From the NCBI RefSeq assembly GCF_011764565.1, contig NZ_AP022871.1:7192320-7256319 (forward strand): 64,000 nt of DNA. The letters are read 5' to 3'. This DNA is from Phytohabitans suffuscus. GTDB taxonomy: Bacteria > Actinomycetota > Actinomycetes > Mycobacteriales > Micromonosporaceae. How positions within the stretch are numbered: position 1 is the first letter of the stretch; each line of letters begins with the position of its first letter. Positions 1-9,181 of the stretch are shown here, piece by piece. The notes below the pieces were generated by a model, which ran no database searches, had not been told where the DNA came from, and saw only the letters and a list, made by a program, of their open reading frames with translations. The position numbers and the translations under genes are program-made.

Positions 1-3000
1 CTCGCCTTCTACTCGACGGTGACCGGCGAGCGGATGGGCACCGAGGAGCTCGACCCCGGCTACTGGCACCGCAACGTGCGCCAGACCGTCCACTTCGAGA
101 AGGCCACCCGCGCCCTGCTGGACGCCGGCCACACCACGTTCGTCGAGTTGAGCCCGCACCCGGTGCTCGCGCTCGCGCTGCAGGGCACCGCGACGGCGGC
201 CGGCCGGGACGTGGTCGCGCTCGGCTCGCTGCGCCGCGACGAGGGCGGCCTGGACCGGTTCTTCACCAGCCTCGGCGAGGCGTACGCGCACGGCGTGCCG
301 GTGGACTGGTCCGCGGCGGTCGCCGGCCGCCGGGTCCCGCTGCCGACGTACGCGTTCCAGGGCCGCCGGTTCTGGCTGGCGCGGGGCACGGCGGACGCCG
401 GGGACGTGACCGCGGCCGGCGTGGCCGAGGCCGGGCACCCGCTGCTCGGCGCGGTGGTGGCCCTGGCCGAAGGCGGCGGCGTGGTCCTGACCGGCCGGCT
501 CAGCCTGCGCGCGCAGCCCTGGCTGGCGGACCACACGGTCGGCGGCACCCCGCTGGTGCCCGGCACCGCGCTGCTGGAGCTGGCCCTGCGCGCCGGCGAC
601 CAGGTCGGCTGCGACCGCGTCGACGAGCTGACCCTGTCCGCGCCTCTGGTGCTGCCCGCGGCCGGTGCCATGCGGGTACAGGTCACTGTGGACGCCGAAC
701 GGCGGGTCAGCGTCCACGCCCGCCCGGAGGACGCGGGCGACGCCCAGCCGTGGACCCTGCACGCCACCGGGGTTCTCGGCGCGGGCGGCCCGGAGGCGGG
801 TTTCGACATGTCCGCGTGGCCGCCGCCGGACGCCGAACCGGTGCCGGTCGACGGCCTCTACGACCGCTTCGCGGCCGGCGGCTACGGCTACGGCCCGGCG
901 TTCCGCGGCCTCACCGCGGCCTGGCGGCGCGGCGACGAGACGTTCGCCGAGGTGCGCCTGCCGGCCGAGCAGCGGTCCGAGGCGGGCCGGTTCGGGCTGC
1001 ACCCGGCGCTGCTCGACGCGGCTCTGCACGCGATCGCGGCCGGCCGCACCGAGCCGGGCGCGGTGCGGGTGCCGTTCGCCTGGAACGGTGTGGCGCTGCA
1101 CGCGTCCGGCGCCGCCGCGCTGCGGGTGCGGCTCTCCCCGGCCGGCGACGGCGGCATCGCGGTCGCGGTCGCCGACGAGTCGGGCGCGCCGGTCGCCTCG
1201 GTGGCGGAGCTGACCACGCGGGAGCTGACGCCGCAGGCGCTGCGCGCGGCGGCCGGCCCCCGGCAGGACATGCTCTACCGGGTCACGTGGTCGCCGCTGC
1301 CGGCACCGGCGGGGCCGGCGCCGCTGCCCCGCTGGGCGGTCGCCGGGGAGGACGACCTCGGCGCCGGCCCGGCCCTGGCGGCGGCCGGCGACGGCACCGC
1401 CGGCCCGGACGAGAAGCCGGAGCTCGTGGTGGCATCGCTCGCCGCCGGACAGACCGCGCTCGGTGTCGCTCCGGTGACCGGCAGCGGCGGCACGACGGTG
1501 GGCGGCCGCACGCCTACCGCGCGGGCGGTACACGGTGCCGTCCAGCGGGCGCTGCGGCTCGTGCGGTCCTGGATCGCCGAGGGCCCGCCCGACGCCGTAC
1601 TGGCCATCCTCACCCGCGGGGCGGTGCACACCGGCGGCGCGGCCGTTTCCGACCTCGCCTACGCGCCGGTGTGGGGGCTCGTGCGGTCCGCGCAGACCGA
1701 GAACCCCGGCCGGTTCCTGCTCGTGGACGTGGACGACGCGTCGTGGGAGGCGCTGCCGGGCGTGCTCGCCGGTGCCATCGCCGCCGGGGAGCCGCAGGTC
1801 GCCGTCCGCGACGGCCGCGCCTACGGCTGCCGCCTGGTACCGCTCACCGAGGACGGCACCGTGCTGACGCCGCCCGCCGGCGCACCCGGCTGGCGGCTGG
1901 AGGTCAAGGACGGCGGAGGAGCCGTCGACGACCTGGTGCTCGCGCCGGCGCCGGCGGCCACGGCGCCGCTGCTCCCCGGTCAGGTGCGGGTGGCGGTCCA
2001 GGCGGCGGGCCTGAACTTCCGCGACGTGCTGATCACCCTCGGCCTGTACCCGGTGCCGTCCGCCCTCGGCGGCGAAGGCGCTGGTGTGGTCCTCGAAGCC
2101 GGCGAGGGGGTGACCGGCCTCAGGCCCGGCGACCGGGTGATGGGGCTGTTCGCCGAGTGCGGCGCCCTGGGGCCGGTGGCCGTCACCGATCACCGCGTGC
2201 TGGCGCCGATCCCGGCCGGACTGTCCTTCGTGGACGCAGCGACGATCCCGGTCACGTTCCTGACCGCCTGGCACGGCCTGGTGCACCTGGCCCGGCTGCG
2301 CCCCGGCGAGACGGTGCTCGTGCACGCCGCGGCCGGCGGCGTCGGGATGGCCGCCGTGCAGATCGCCGACCACCTCGGCGCCACCGTGTACGGCACCGCC
2401 AGCCCCGCCAAGTGGCCGGCGACCGGCCTGCCCGCCGACCGGCTGGCGTCCTCGCGGACGCTGGAGTTCGCCGACAAGTTCGCCAGCTCCACTGTGGACG
2501 TGGTGCTCAACGCGCTGGCCGGCGAGTTCGTCGACGCCTCGCTCGGACTGCTGCGCGAGGGCGGCCGGTTCCTGGAGATGGGCAAGACCGACCTGCGCGA
2601 CCCCGAGGCGGTCGCCGCGGCGCACCCCGGCGTCACATACCGCGCCTACGACCTGAACGAGGCCGGGCCCGACCAGCTCGGCGCGATGCTGCGGGAGCTC
2701 GTCGCGCTGTTCGAGGTGGGCGCGCTGCGGCCGCTGCCGGTCACCCGGTGGGACGTGCGGCGGGCGCCGGCCGCGTTCCGCCACCTCAGCCAGGCCAAGC
2801 ACGTCGGCAAGGTGGTGCTGACCCCACGGGTGTTCGACCCGGACGGCACGGTGCTCGTCACCGGCGCCACCGGCACGCTGGGCCGGCTGGCCGCGCGGCA
2901 CCTGGTCAGCGCGCACGGGGTCCGGCGGCTGCTGCTCGCCAGCCGGCGCGGTGCCGCGCCGGACCTGGTGGACGAGCTGCGCGGGCTCGGCGCGGAGGTC

Positions 3001-4803
3001 ACGGCGGTGGCCTGCGACGTGGCCGACCGGGAGGCGCTGGCGGCGACGCTGGCCGGCGTGCCCGCCGCCCACCCGCTCCGGGCCGTGGTGCACACGGCCG
3101 GGGTGCTCGACGACGGCCTCGCCGCCTCGCTCACCCCGGAGCAGGTCGACCGGGTGCTGCGGCCCAAGGTGGACGCCGCGCTGCACCTGCACGAGCTGAC
3201 CCGGCACCTGGACCTGCGCGCGTTCGTGCTGTACTCGGCCGCCTCCGGCGTGCTCGGCGGCCCCGGCCAGGCCAACTACGCCGCCGCCAACACGTTCCTG
3301 GACGCGCTGGCCCGGCACCGCCACGCGCACGGGCTACCGGCCTGTTCGATCGCCTGGGGACTGTGGGCGCCGGCGAGCGGCATGGCCGAGCTGACCGGGG
3401 CGGACATCGCGCGGATGGCCCGCGGCGGGGTCCAGCCGCTGGCGGCGGAGCAGGGCATGGCGCTGTTCGACGCGGCCTTCGCCGGTGCCGAACCGGTGCC
3501 CGTGCCGGTCCGCTTCGACCTGCCGGCCCTACGGGCGCAGGGGCCGGCGTTGCCACCGCTCCTGCGCGCCCTCGCGGGTCCGGGCGCCAGGCGGACCGCG
3601 CGGTCCGGCCCGGTCACCCGGGACGGCGGAGCCGCCCTGCGCCGCAAACTCGCCGGGCTGCCAGCGCCGGAGCGCGAGAAGGAACTGGTGACGCTCGTGC
3701 GGGCGCAGGCCGCCGCCGCTCTCGGGCACGGCGATCCGGCCGCGGTGCCGGCCACCGCCGCGTTCCTGGAGCTGGGCTTCGACTCGCTGACCGCGGTCGA
3801 GCTGCGCAACCGGCTCGGCGCGGCGACCGGGTTGCGGCTGCCGCCGACCCTGGTCTTCGACCGGCCCACGCCGGCCGCGCTGGCCGGGTACCTAGTCGCC
3901 GAGCTGCCGGTGACGGAGTCCGCCGCCCCGGCGCCGGCCCCGCCGGCCGCCGGTGCCGGCCTGCCCGCGCTGTTCGCCGAGGCGGTCGCGAGCGGGCGGA
4001 CGCCGGAGTTCATGGCGGCGCTGCGCGGCATGTCCGACTTCCGGCCCACGTACACGTCCACTGTGGTCGATCCGGCCTGGCTGACCCGAGGCCCGGCGCT
4101 GCCCCGGCTCATCTGCCTACCGTCCATCGTGGGCAAGTCCGGGCCGCACCAGTACGCGCGGTTCGCCGCCGCGCTGCGGGGCGAGCGGGACGTCGTCGCG
4201 CTGCCGCACCCGGGCTTCCGCACCGGCGAGCCGGTGCCGCGCGACGTCGAGGCCGCCATCGCGGCGCACGCCGGCGCCGTGCGGCAGCTGGCCGGCGACG
4301 AGCCGTTCGCGCTGGCCGGCTACTCCTCCGGCGGCCTTGTCGCGCACGCGGTCGCCGCCGAGCTCGAGCGGCGCGGCGCGCCCGCCAGCGCGCTGGTGCT
4401 GCTGGACAGCTACCCGCCGGAGGCCACCGACGCACTGGACGCGTTGCTGCCGCTCGTGCTCGGCGGCCTGCTCGCGCGGCAGGAGCGGCTCACCGCCCAA
4501 GGCCCCGGCGCCGACTCGTGGGGCGAGGCGTGGCTCACCGCCATGGCCCGCTGGATCCACTTCGACTGGTCGCTGCGCGAGCTGGCGGCGCCGGTCCTGC
4601 TGGCTCGCGCCACCGCACCCATGCCCGGCAGCGCCCAGGCGGCCGGGCTGCGGGCGCGGTGGCCGGGCGCGGCCGTCCTCGACGTGGAGGGCGACCACTT
4701 CACGCTGATGGAATCGCACGCCGGGGCGACCGCCCGCGCCGTGCACGACTGGCTCGGCGAGCGGTTGGCCGGGGCAACCGACAACGGGGGAGGAAACCCA
4801 TGA
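1..4803 (+). CDS. Type I modular polyketide synthase, terminal module (5' partial)
   Basis: The reading frame is open at the left edge, so this is the 3' part of a larger PKS gene. Domains in order of visible residues: C-terminal end of an acyltransferase (about 1-110); dehydratase (about 146-420; H178 in HTVGGTPLVPG and D339 in LLDAALHA are the expected catalytic pair); enoylreductase (about 620-940; LNFRDVL and the NADPH loop AAAGGVG); ketoreductase (about 950-1130; GATGTLG, an LDD motif of B-type KRs, and GQANYAAAN with the catalytic Tyr); ACP (LGFDSL, serine about 1261); thioesterase (GYSSGG about 1442, histidine in GDHFTL about 1566). A fully reducing module plus TE means this is the chain-releasing end of the assembly line. 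The stop overlaps the next start as ATGA, implying coupling. The acyltransferase specificity region lies outside the window, so the extender unit cannot be read here. Confidence 0.97.
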   Translation, partial: LAFYSTVTGERMGTEELDPGYWHRNVRQTVHFEKATRALLDAGHTTFVELSPHPVLALALQGTATAAGRDVVALGSLRRDEGGLDRFFTSLGEAYAHGVPVDWSAAVAGRRVPLPTYAFQGRRFWLARGTADAGDVTAAGVAEAGHPLLGAVVALAEGGGVVLTGRLSLRAQPWLADHTVGGTPLVPGTALLELALRAGDQVGCDRVDELTLSAPLVLPAAGAMRVQVTVDAERRVSVHARPEDAGDAQPWTLHATGVLGAGGPEAGFDMSAWPPPDAEPVPVDGLYDRFAAGGYGYGPAFRGLTAAWRRGDETFAEVRLPAEQRSEAGRFGLHPALLDAALHAIAAGRTEPGAVRVPFAWNGVALHASGAAALRVRLSPAGDGGIAVAVADESGAPVASVAELTTRELTPQALRAAAGPRQDMLYRVTWSPLPAPAGPAPLPRWAVAGEDDLGAGPALAAAGDGTAGPDEKPELVVASLAAGQTALGVAPVTGSGGTTVGGRTPTARAVHGAVQRALRLVRSWIAEGPPDAVLAILTRGAVHTGGAAVSDLAYAPVWGLVRSAQTENPGRFLLVDVDDASWEALPGVLAGAIAAGEPQVAVRDGRAYGCRLVPLTEDGTVLTPPAGAPGWRLEVKDGGGAVDDLVLAPAPAATAPLLPGQVRVAVQAAGLNFRDVLITLGLYPVPSALGGEGAGVVLEAGEGVTGLRPGDRVMGLFAECGALGPVAVTDHRVLAPIPAGLSFVDAATIPVTFLTAWHGLVHLARLRPGETVLVHAAAGGVGMAAVQIADHLGATVYGTASPAKWPATGLPADRLASSRTLEFADKFASSTVDVVLNALAGEFVDASLGLLREGGRFLEMGKTDLRDPEAVAAAHPGVTYRAYDLNEAGPDQLGAMLRELVALFEVGALRPLPVTRWDVRRAPAAFRHLSQAKHVGKVVLTPRVFDPDGTVLVTGATGTLGRLAARHLVSAHGVRRLLLASRRGAAPDLVDELRGLGAEVTAVACDVADREALAATLAGVPAAHPLRAVVHTAGVLDDGLAASLTPEQVDRVLRPKVDAALHLHELTRHLDLRAFVLYSAASGVLGGPGQANYAAANTFLDALARHRHAHGLPACSIAWGLWAPASGMAELTGADIARMARGGVQPLAAEQGMALFDAAFAGAEPVPVPVRFDLPALRAQGPALPPLLRALAGPGARRTARSGPVTRDGGAALRRKLAGLPAPEREKELVTLVRAQAAAALGHGDPAAVPATAAFLELGFDSLTAVELRNRLGAATGLRLPPTLVFDRPTPAALAGYLVAELPVTESAAPAPAPPAAGAGLPALFAEAVASGRTPEFMAALRGMSDFRPTYTSTVVDPAWLTRGPALPRLICLPSIVGKSGPHQYARFAAALRGERDVVALPHPGFRTGEPVPRDVEAAIAAHAGAVRQLAGDEPFALAGYSSGGLVAHAVAAELERRGAPASALVLLDSYPPEATDALDALLPLVLGGLLARQERLTAQGPGADSWGEAWLTAMARWIHFDWSLRELAAPVLLARATAPMPGSAQAAGLRARWPGAAVLDVEGDHFTLMESHAGATARAVHDWLGERLAGATDNGGGNP

Positions 4804-6047
4804 CGCTCGACCACCTCGAACCGGGCCAGCTGCCGGCGCCCGGCGAAGTGCCCAGCCGGATGTACGCGTCGGTGATCCGGCCGGAGCGCTACGGCGCGCC
4901 GGTCGACGCCTTCCGCACCGAGCTGGTGGACGTGCCGCCGGTCGGACCCGGCCAGGTGCTGGTGATGATGATGGCCGCCGGGGTGAACTACAACAACGTG
5001 TGGGCCGCGCTCGGCAAGCCGGTCGACGTGATCGCCGCCCGGCAGCGCCGCGGCGACCCGTTTCCCTTCCACATCGGAGGGTCGGAGGGTGCCGGCGTGG
5101 TATGGGCCGTCGGCGAGGGCAGCAGCCAGGTCCGGGTCGGCGACCACGTGGTGCTCTCCGGCTGCAGGTGGGACGAGTCCGCGGCCGACATCCGCGCCGG
5201 GGTCGACCCGATGGCCTCCACCACCCAGCGGGTCTGGGGCTACGAGGAGAACTGGGGCGCGTTCGCCCAGTTCGCCGTCGTGGACGAGTACCAGTGCCAC
5301 CCCAAGCCGGCGAACCTGAGCTGGGAGGCGGCCGCCGCCTACCTGCTCACCGGCGCCACCGCCTACCGGCAACTGCTCGGCTGGCCGCCGCACACGGTCC
5401 GCCCCGGCGACGCGGTGCTGATCTGGGGCGGCAGCGGCGGGCTCGGGTCGATGGCGATCCAGATCGTGCGCGAGTACGGCGGCATCCCGGTAGCGGTCAC
5501 CTCCAGCGACGACCGCGCCGCGCACTGCCTGCGGCTCGGCGCCGCCGGCGTCATCGACCGCCGCGAGTTCGACCACTGGGGGCGGCTGCCGGACATCTCC
5601 GACGAGGTCGCGGTCAACACCTGGCTGAAGGAGGCGCGCCGGTTCGGCCAGCGGTTCTGGGAGGCGGTCGGCGCCCGCCGGGCCCCGCGCATCGTCCTGG
5701 AGCACCCCGGCCAGGACACCATCCCCACCTCGATGTACCTGTGCGACACCGCCGGCATGGTGGTCATCTGCGGCGGCACCACCGGCTACAACGCCGACGT
5801 GGACCTGCGCTTCCTGTGGATGCGGCAGAAGCGGCTGCAGGGCTCGCACTTCGCGAACGTGGCCGAGTGCCGGGCGATCACCCAACTCGTCGCGGCTGGC
5901 CGGATCGACCCGTGCCTGGCCTGGACCGGCACGATGGAGCAGGTCGGCGAGGGGCACCAGATGATGCACGACAACACCCACCCGCCCGGAAACCTGGCCG
6001 TGCTGATCAACGCGCCACGCCCCGGCATGACCACCACGGAGGCGTGA
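4800..6047 (+). CDS. ccr: Crotonyl-CoA carboxylase/reductase
   Basis: Medium-chain dehydrogenase of 415 residues with the features of the crotonyl-CoA carboxylase/reductase family: N-terminal MYASVIRPERYG, the substrate/cofactor segment NYNNVWAA, HIGGSEGAG, the nucleotide loop GGSGGLG, and C-terminal HPPGNLAVL. The family carries out NADPH-dependent reductive carboxylation of 2-enoyl-CoA to alkylmalonyl-CoA such as ethylmalonyl-CoA. The start codon overlaps the PKS stop (ATGA), so the enzyme is made with the terminal PKS subunit and very likely supplies an unusual extender unit to it. Substrate chain length cannot be decided from sequence alone. A perfect hairpin follows 8 bases after the stop. 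Confidence 0.95.
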   Translation: MTLDHLEPGQLPAPGEVPSRMYASVIRPERYGAPVDAFRTELVDVPPVGPGQVLVMMMAAGVNYNNVWAALGKPVDVIAARQRRGDPFPFHIGGSEGAGVVWAVGEGSSQVRVGDHVVLSGCRWDESAADIRAGVDPMASTTQRVWGYEENWGAFAQFAVVDEYQCHPKPANLSWEAAAAYLLTGATAYRQLLGWPPHTVRPGDAVLIWGGSGGLGSMAIQIVREYGGIPVAVTSSDDRAAHCLRLGAAGVIDRREFDHWGRLPDISDEVAVNTWLKEARRFGQRFWEAVGARRAPRIVLEHPGQDTIPTSMYLCDTAGMVVICGGTTGYNADVDLRFLWMRQKRLQGSHFANVAECRAITQLVAAGRIDPCLAWTGTMEQVGEGHQMMHDNTHPPGNLAVLINAPRPGMTTTEA

Positions 6048-6055
6048 TCAAAGCT

Positions 6056-6085
6056 CCTTTCACGCGGTTCCTGCCGCGTGAAAGG
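6056..6085. terminator. Perfect hairpin terminator closing the PKS-ccr operon
   Basis: A 12-bp perfect stem (cctttcacgcgg / ccgcgtgaaagg) with a six-base loop starts nine bases after the ccr stop. No long T tract follows, as is usual in high-GC actinomycetes. It lies between two convergent genes and may serve both. Confidence 0.8.
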
Positions 6086-6228
6086 CAACTATTCAGGTAG
6101 GGGTGAGAGCCAGGGGTTGAATGTGACGTCGGACCGTGCCGCGAGGTCGCCGGTCGAGAGTTCGTTCTCCTGGCACAGTCGCCGGAGGGCCTAGGCCGAC
6201 CGTAAACGCGTACTGGAATGCCGATGAG

Positions 6229-7620
6229 TCAGGTACAGGTCTTGGTCTGCGCGGAGCAGAACCTGACTTCGGGGTAGCTTGCCGACGGGCGTTCCAGTAG
6301 GGGTTGTGGTTGGTTGCGTAGGTGCTGGTCGAAGAATGCCCGGGTGTAGGCGCGGGTGATTTCCATCGAGCGGGCGCCGGGCATCTGGGAGCTGCGCATG
6401 ATGCCGAGCTGGTCGCCCAGCAGCACGAGGTCGGTGAAGGATCCGTGCTGCGTGCCGGCGACCACGAGCCAGCGCTTCCAGCCGGTCAGACCTTCCCAGG
6501 TGCGTTCCCAGGATCTTTCCTGGTCGCCTGGGCGGTGCCCGTATTCCCGGCCCAGAAACAGGAAGGGCCGCGGCAGTCCACTGTCTGGGATGGTGTCCTC
6601 TGTCTCGCCGTCGAAGTTGATTCCGGCGCGTACCCGTGGATCGCCGAGCATGGCGTCGATGCTGCTCGCACCTCCGATGGAGTGGCCGGCCATCGCGATC
6701 CCGGACGGGTCGATCAGCCGGCTGCCGTTCCACATGGGTTGTGGCCCGGTGAGTTGGTCGAGCACGAAGGCGATGTCGGTTGCGCGTCCCCGTACGAGCT
6801 TTTTCCAGAATGTTTCGTCTTTGTTGGGTTCCTGGCAGGCGACGCACGTGGTGACCCGGCCATCGGGGAAAGTGGTGGCGACGCTCTCGTAGGTGTGCTC
6901 GACTGCGGCGACCACATAGCCGTTGCTGGCCAGGTCTTCGGCCAGGGCGGTGAGCGTGCTGCGGGGGTTGGTGAAGCCGGGGGAGAGCACGACAAGGGGC
7001 AGGCTGCGGGTCTCTCCCGCGGGTGTGGCGTCGTGGAAGGCGTTGGTCCGCGTCGTGCTCAACGCGTCCGGCGGCACGGTGGTGATTTTCGCGTGCTTCA
7101 GCACCAGATCCGACTCGGTCGGCGTCATGTACGGCGCCCGCTGCCCGGCCGGCGACGTCGCTGGATACCACAGAGAGACCATCAGCTCTCGCACGGTCGC
7201 CGCCCGGACCCAGGGGTCTTTGCGAGAGGTGTCCTTCAGATGCAGAGACGTGGTTCCGACCGGATGGCGACCGGTCGGCTCGGGCAGGGCCGGTGAGCGG
7301 GTCGGTGTAGCGGTCAGCGTGGCATGTGGCGTGGCCGCAGGGCCGGCGTCCTCAGACGCCCAGCAGGAAGACGTCGCGAGGACGGCCAGCCCGGTGAACG
7401 CGGCCAGACCGCCACGCAGAAGCCGCTGCCGCCACCCCGGCGTTGCCGCTCCCCGCGACTCGTCCACGCGACCCACGATATAGACGCGACACAAGCGGCG
7501 TCCGACCATGCCCCGGACGCGCCTGTGACCCTCGACGGGATCCCGGGCGGCTCGGTGCGTGATCGAGCCGACCTTCCTGGACAGGCCCGCTGTACCGGAC
7601 TCCTCGGTCACACTCTCCAT
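6229..7620 (-). CDS. Secreted or lipid-anchored alpha/beta hydrolase, PAF-acetylhydrolase type
   Basis: The C-terminal 350 residues match the platelet-activating-factor acetylhydrolase (isoform II) / dienelactone-hydrolase-like lipase group: VVLSPGF, the nucleophile elbow AGHSIGG (about residue 311 of the longest form) and a late His in GTQHGSF. An Arg-rich stretch, a hydrophobic segment and SSCWAS near residues 60-90 look like a signal peptide with a possible, non-canonical lipobox. That suggests the true start is not the most upstream ATG but ATG at 7509 or GTG at 7467. A Thr/Pro-rich linker follows the Cys. The substrate is probably a phospholipid or another ester outside the cell. The gene is monocistronic and convergent with ccr. 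Confidence 0.8.
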   Translation of the reverse strand: MESVTEESGTAGLSRKVGSITHRAARDPVEGHRRVRGMVGRRLCRVYIVGRVDESRGAATPGWRQRLLRGGLAAFTGLAVLATSSCWASEDAGPAATPHATLTATPTRSPALPEPTGRHPVGTTSLHLKDTSRKDPWVRAATVRELMVSLWYPATSPAGQRAPYMTPTESDLVLKHAKITTVPPDALSTTRTNAFHDATPAGETRSLPLVVLSPGFTNPRSTLTALAEDLASNGYVVAAVEHTYESVATTFPDGRVTTCVACQEPNKDETFWKKLVRGRATDIAFVLDQLTGPQPMWNGSRLIDPSGIAMAGHSIGGASSIDAMLGDPRVRAGINFDGETEDTIPDSGLPRPFLFLGREYGHRPGDQERSWERTWEGLTGWKRWLVVAGTQHGSFTDLVLLGDQLGIMRSSQMPGARSMEITRAYTRAFFDQHLRNQPQPLLERPSASYPEVRFCSAQTKTCT

Positions 7621-8152
7621 TTCCTGTGGAGTTCATCCCACTGGCGCAGGACCTGGTGGTTCTTCCGCACAGCGTCAACCGGTTCGTTCACAAGCGCATC
7701 CCGGACCGTTCCCGATCCTGAAGACGGTGACCACAGTGGACGCTGATCTTCGAGGAGCGGGATTGCCGGTTGTTGTTCAGCTCCGGAATGGCCTGCGTCC
7801 GTCTCGCGGTGGCGTGTTGAAAAGGTCTGGAACCACGCCTGTGGGCGGTAGTCACCCCAGGTTGGGCGTGGCCACCGGCCTGCCTGCGCCAGACCGTACC
7901 AGCCCCGACCAGTCGGACCGCGCCTGCCGCGACGACGGTGCCGGCGCTGTGCACGCACCCACAGCCCTATCAGCACGGCGGAAACCATCCCCGGTCCGCA
8001 GTGGACGAACAGCACACCGGCCAAGCTGGGTCCACCCCAATCCAACCGGTAGGTGGCCGGATCTGTCATGTCGATGACGAACGGTTCGGTGACGCCCGAA
8101 CAATGAGGTAGAGACCAAGCAGCAACCCGACACCCGTGACGGTCTTCTTCAC
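7608..8152 (-). pseudogene. Small membrane protein gene, frameshifted
   Basis: A GTG at 8152 (or in-frame GTG at 8158) opens VKKTVTGVGLLLGLYLIVRA, a single transmembrane helix. The reading frame must then slip by one base near 8091-8095 to continue as TEPFVIDMTDPATYRLDWGG, a segment I recognise from a small uncharacterised actinobacterial membrane-protein family, followed by a second hydrophobic stretch (LAGVLFVHCGPGMVSAVLIG). Inserting one G restores one continuous frame. The C-terminal part from about 7930 down is poorly supported, and the natural end may be nearer 7900. Function unknown. A long perfect inverted repeat lies immediately upstream of the start. Confidence 0.45.
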
Positions 8153-8165
8153 ACGCACGACGGGG

Positions 8166-8224
8166 CTTCCGCCATGTAGGTCTGAACAGACCGCTCCTTG
8201 CTGTTCAGACCTACATGGCGGAAG
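8166..8224. repeat. 24-bp perfect inverted repeat with 11-base spacer
   Basis: The left arm is 8166-8189 and the right arm 8201-8224 (arm core gccatgtaggtctgaacag). The pairing is perfect over 24 bp, very strong for an intergenic structure. It sits directly upstream of the minus-strand membrane-protein start and ahead of a truncated plus-strand gene. It may be a bidirectional terminator or a remnant of an insertion-element end. Confidence 0.85.
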
Positions 8225-8296
8225 CGGTCGATCTTAAGTCCGGCGGGCACCGGCGGGCCACGGTCGAACGCCGAGCGGGCGTGCCACACTGACGCC

Positions 8297-8470
8297 ATGG
8301 GCAGGGCAAGCACGGTCGATGGGTACATCGAGGGCTTCGACGGCCCCGACCGCGAGCAGCTTGAGCAGCTGCGCGCGTTGGCTCGCGAGACGGTTCCGGA
8401 GGCGAGTGAGGCAATGTGGTCGGGCTGGGCTTTGCTTACTGCGGTTGGGGTCGTAGCCCGTCGAGGATGA
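8297..8470 (+). pseudogene. DUF1801-family protein, N-terminal fragment
   Basis: ATG at 8297 begins GRASTVDGYIEGF and continues LEQLRALARETVPEASEAM, the N-terminal pattern of DUF1801 (YdhG-like) proteins, which normally run 110-140 residues. Here the family pattern is lost after about 42 residues, where the frame runs into the 3' end of the convergent TetR gene. It is therefore a truncated copy. No function can be assigned to the fragment. Confidence 0.55.
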
Positions 8471-9058
8471 TCTGGGCGATGTGTGCCGAGCGTTCGCGGC
8501 TGGTTTCTGCGTTGGCGTGGCGGATCGCGGCGAAGGCGCCGGCGACCAGTGCCATCACCTCCTCGACAGTGGCGTCGGGGCGTACGGCGCCGGCTGCGTG
8601 CGCGCGGTCGAGCAGGTCTGCGACCTGGCGGGTGAGATCTGCCGCGACCTTGGGGGCGGCGGTGCGCAGGTCGAGCTTGGTGGCCTCCAAAGCGCTTTTG
8701 ACAGCGACGTTCTCGGCGCCGGCAGCGATCATCTGGGACAGCTGTGTGAACAGGGCTGCGGGGTCGTCGCTGGTGGCGAGTGCTTCCGCTTCGGCCACGA
8801 GTTGTTCGAACTGGTCGGTCGCGACGGCGAGATACAGCGCTTCCTTGCTGGGAAGTGGCGGTGGACGGTGCCAGGGCCAACGCCCGCGCGGCGGGCGATC
8901 TCGTCGAGCGAGACGCCAAGGCCCTGCGTCGCGAACAGCCGCTGCGCCGTGCGCAGGACCCGTTCACGGTTGCGGCGCGCGTCAGTGCGCAGCTCTCGGT
9001 CGCTGTCGTGAGCTGCCGTCGACTTCGCTGGAGCCCGCTTGGGCGGTTGGCTGGACAT
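8436..9058 (-). pseudogene. TetR-family repressor, split by one frameshift
   Basis: The N-terminal piece (ATG at 9058) has a TetR HTH: RERVLRTAQRLFATQG, VSLDEIARRAGVGPGTVHRHFP. Right after HRHFP, in a C run around 8849-8852, the frame is lost. One base further on, the standard continuation (KEALYLAV, then a C-terminal ligand domain ending ILDGLRPQPQ) is open in another frame down to 8436. Adding one C gives a normal-length TetR protein of about 206 residues. It is either a sequencing indel or a recent inactivation. It faces a SnoaL-like gene across two palindromes that are its likely operators. Confidence 0.8.
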
Positions 9059-9067
9059 GTCGTCGCT

Positions 9068-9130
9068 AGCATAACCGGGGCGACGCCCCGTATGCTGCCA
9101 GGCGTAACCGGGGCGACGCACCGCTTACGC
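9068..9130. promoter_or_regulatory. Pair of TetR-type operators in the divergent promoter
   Basis: Two related imperfect palindromes share the core taaccggggcgacgc. The first, about 9068-9096, has outer arms agcata / tatgct and inner arms cggggc / gccccg. The second, about 9102-9130, has outer arms gcgtaa / ttacgc. They lie between the TetR gene (minus) and the SnoaL-like gene (plus), the classical arrangement for self-regulated TetR pairs. The link to this TetR is inferred. Confidence 0.6.
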
Positions 9131-9181
9131 GTGTGTGGCCCTCATCGGACCGGATCCACCAGCCAGGAGGAGACCACGCCC

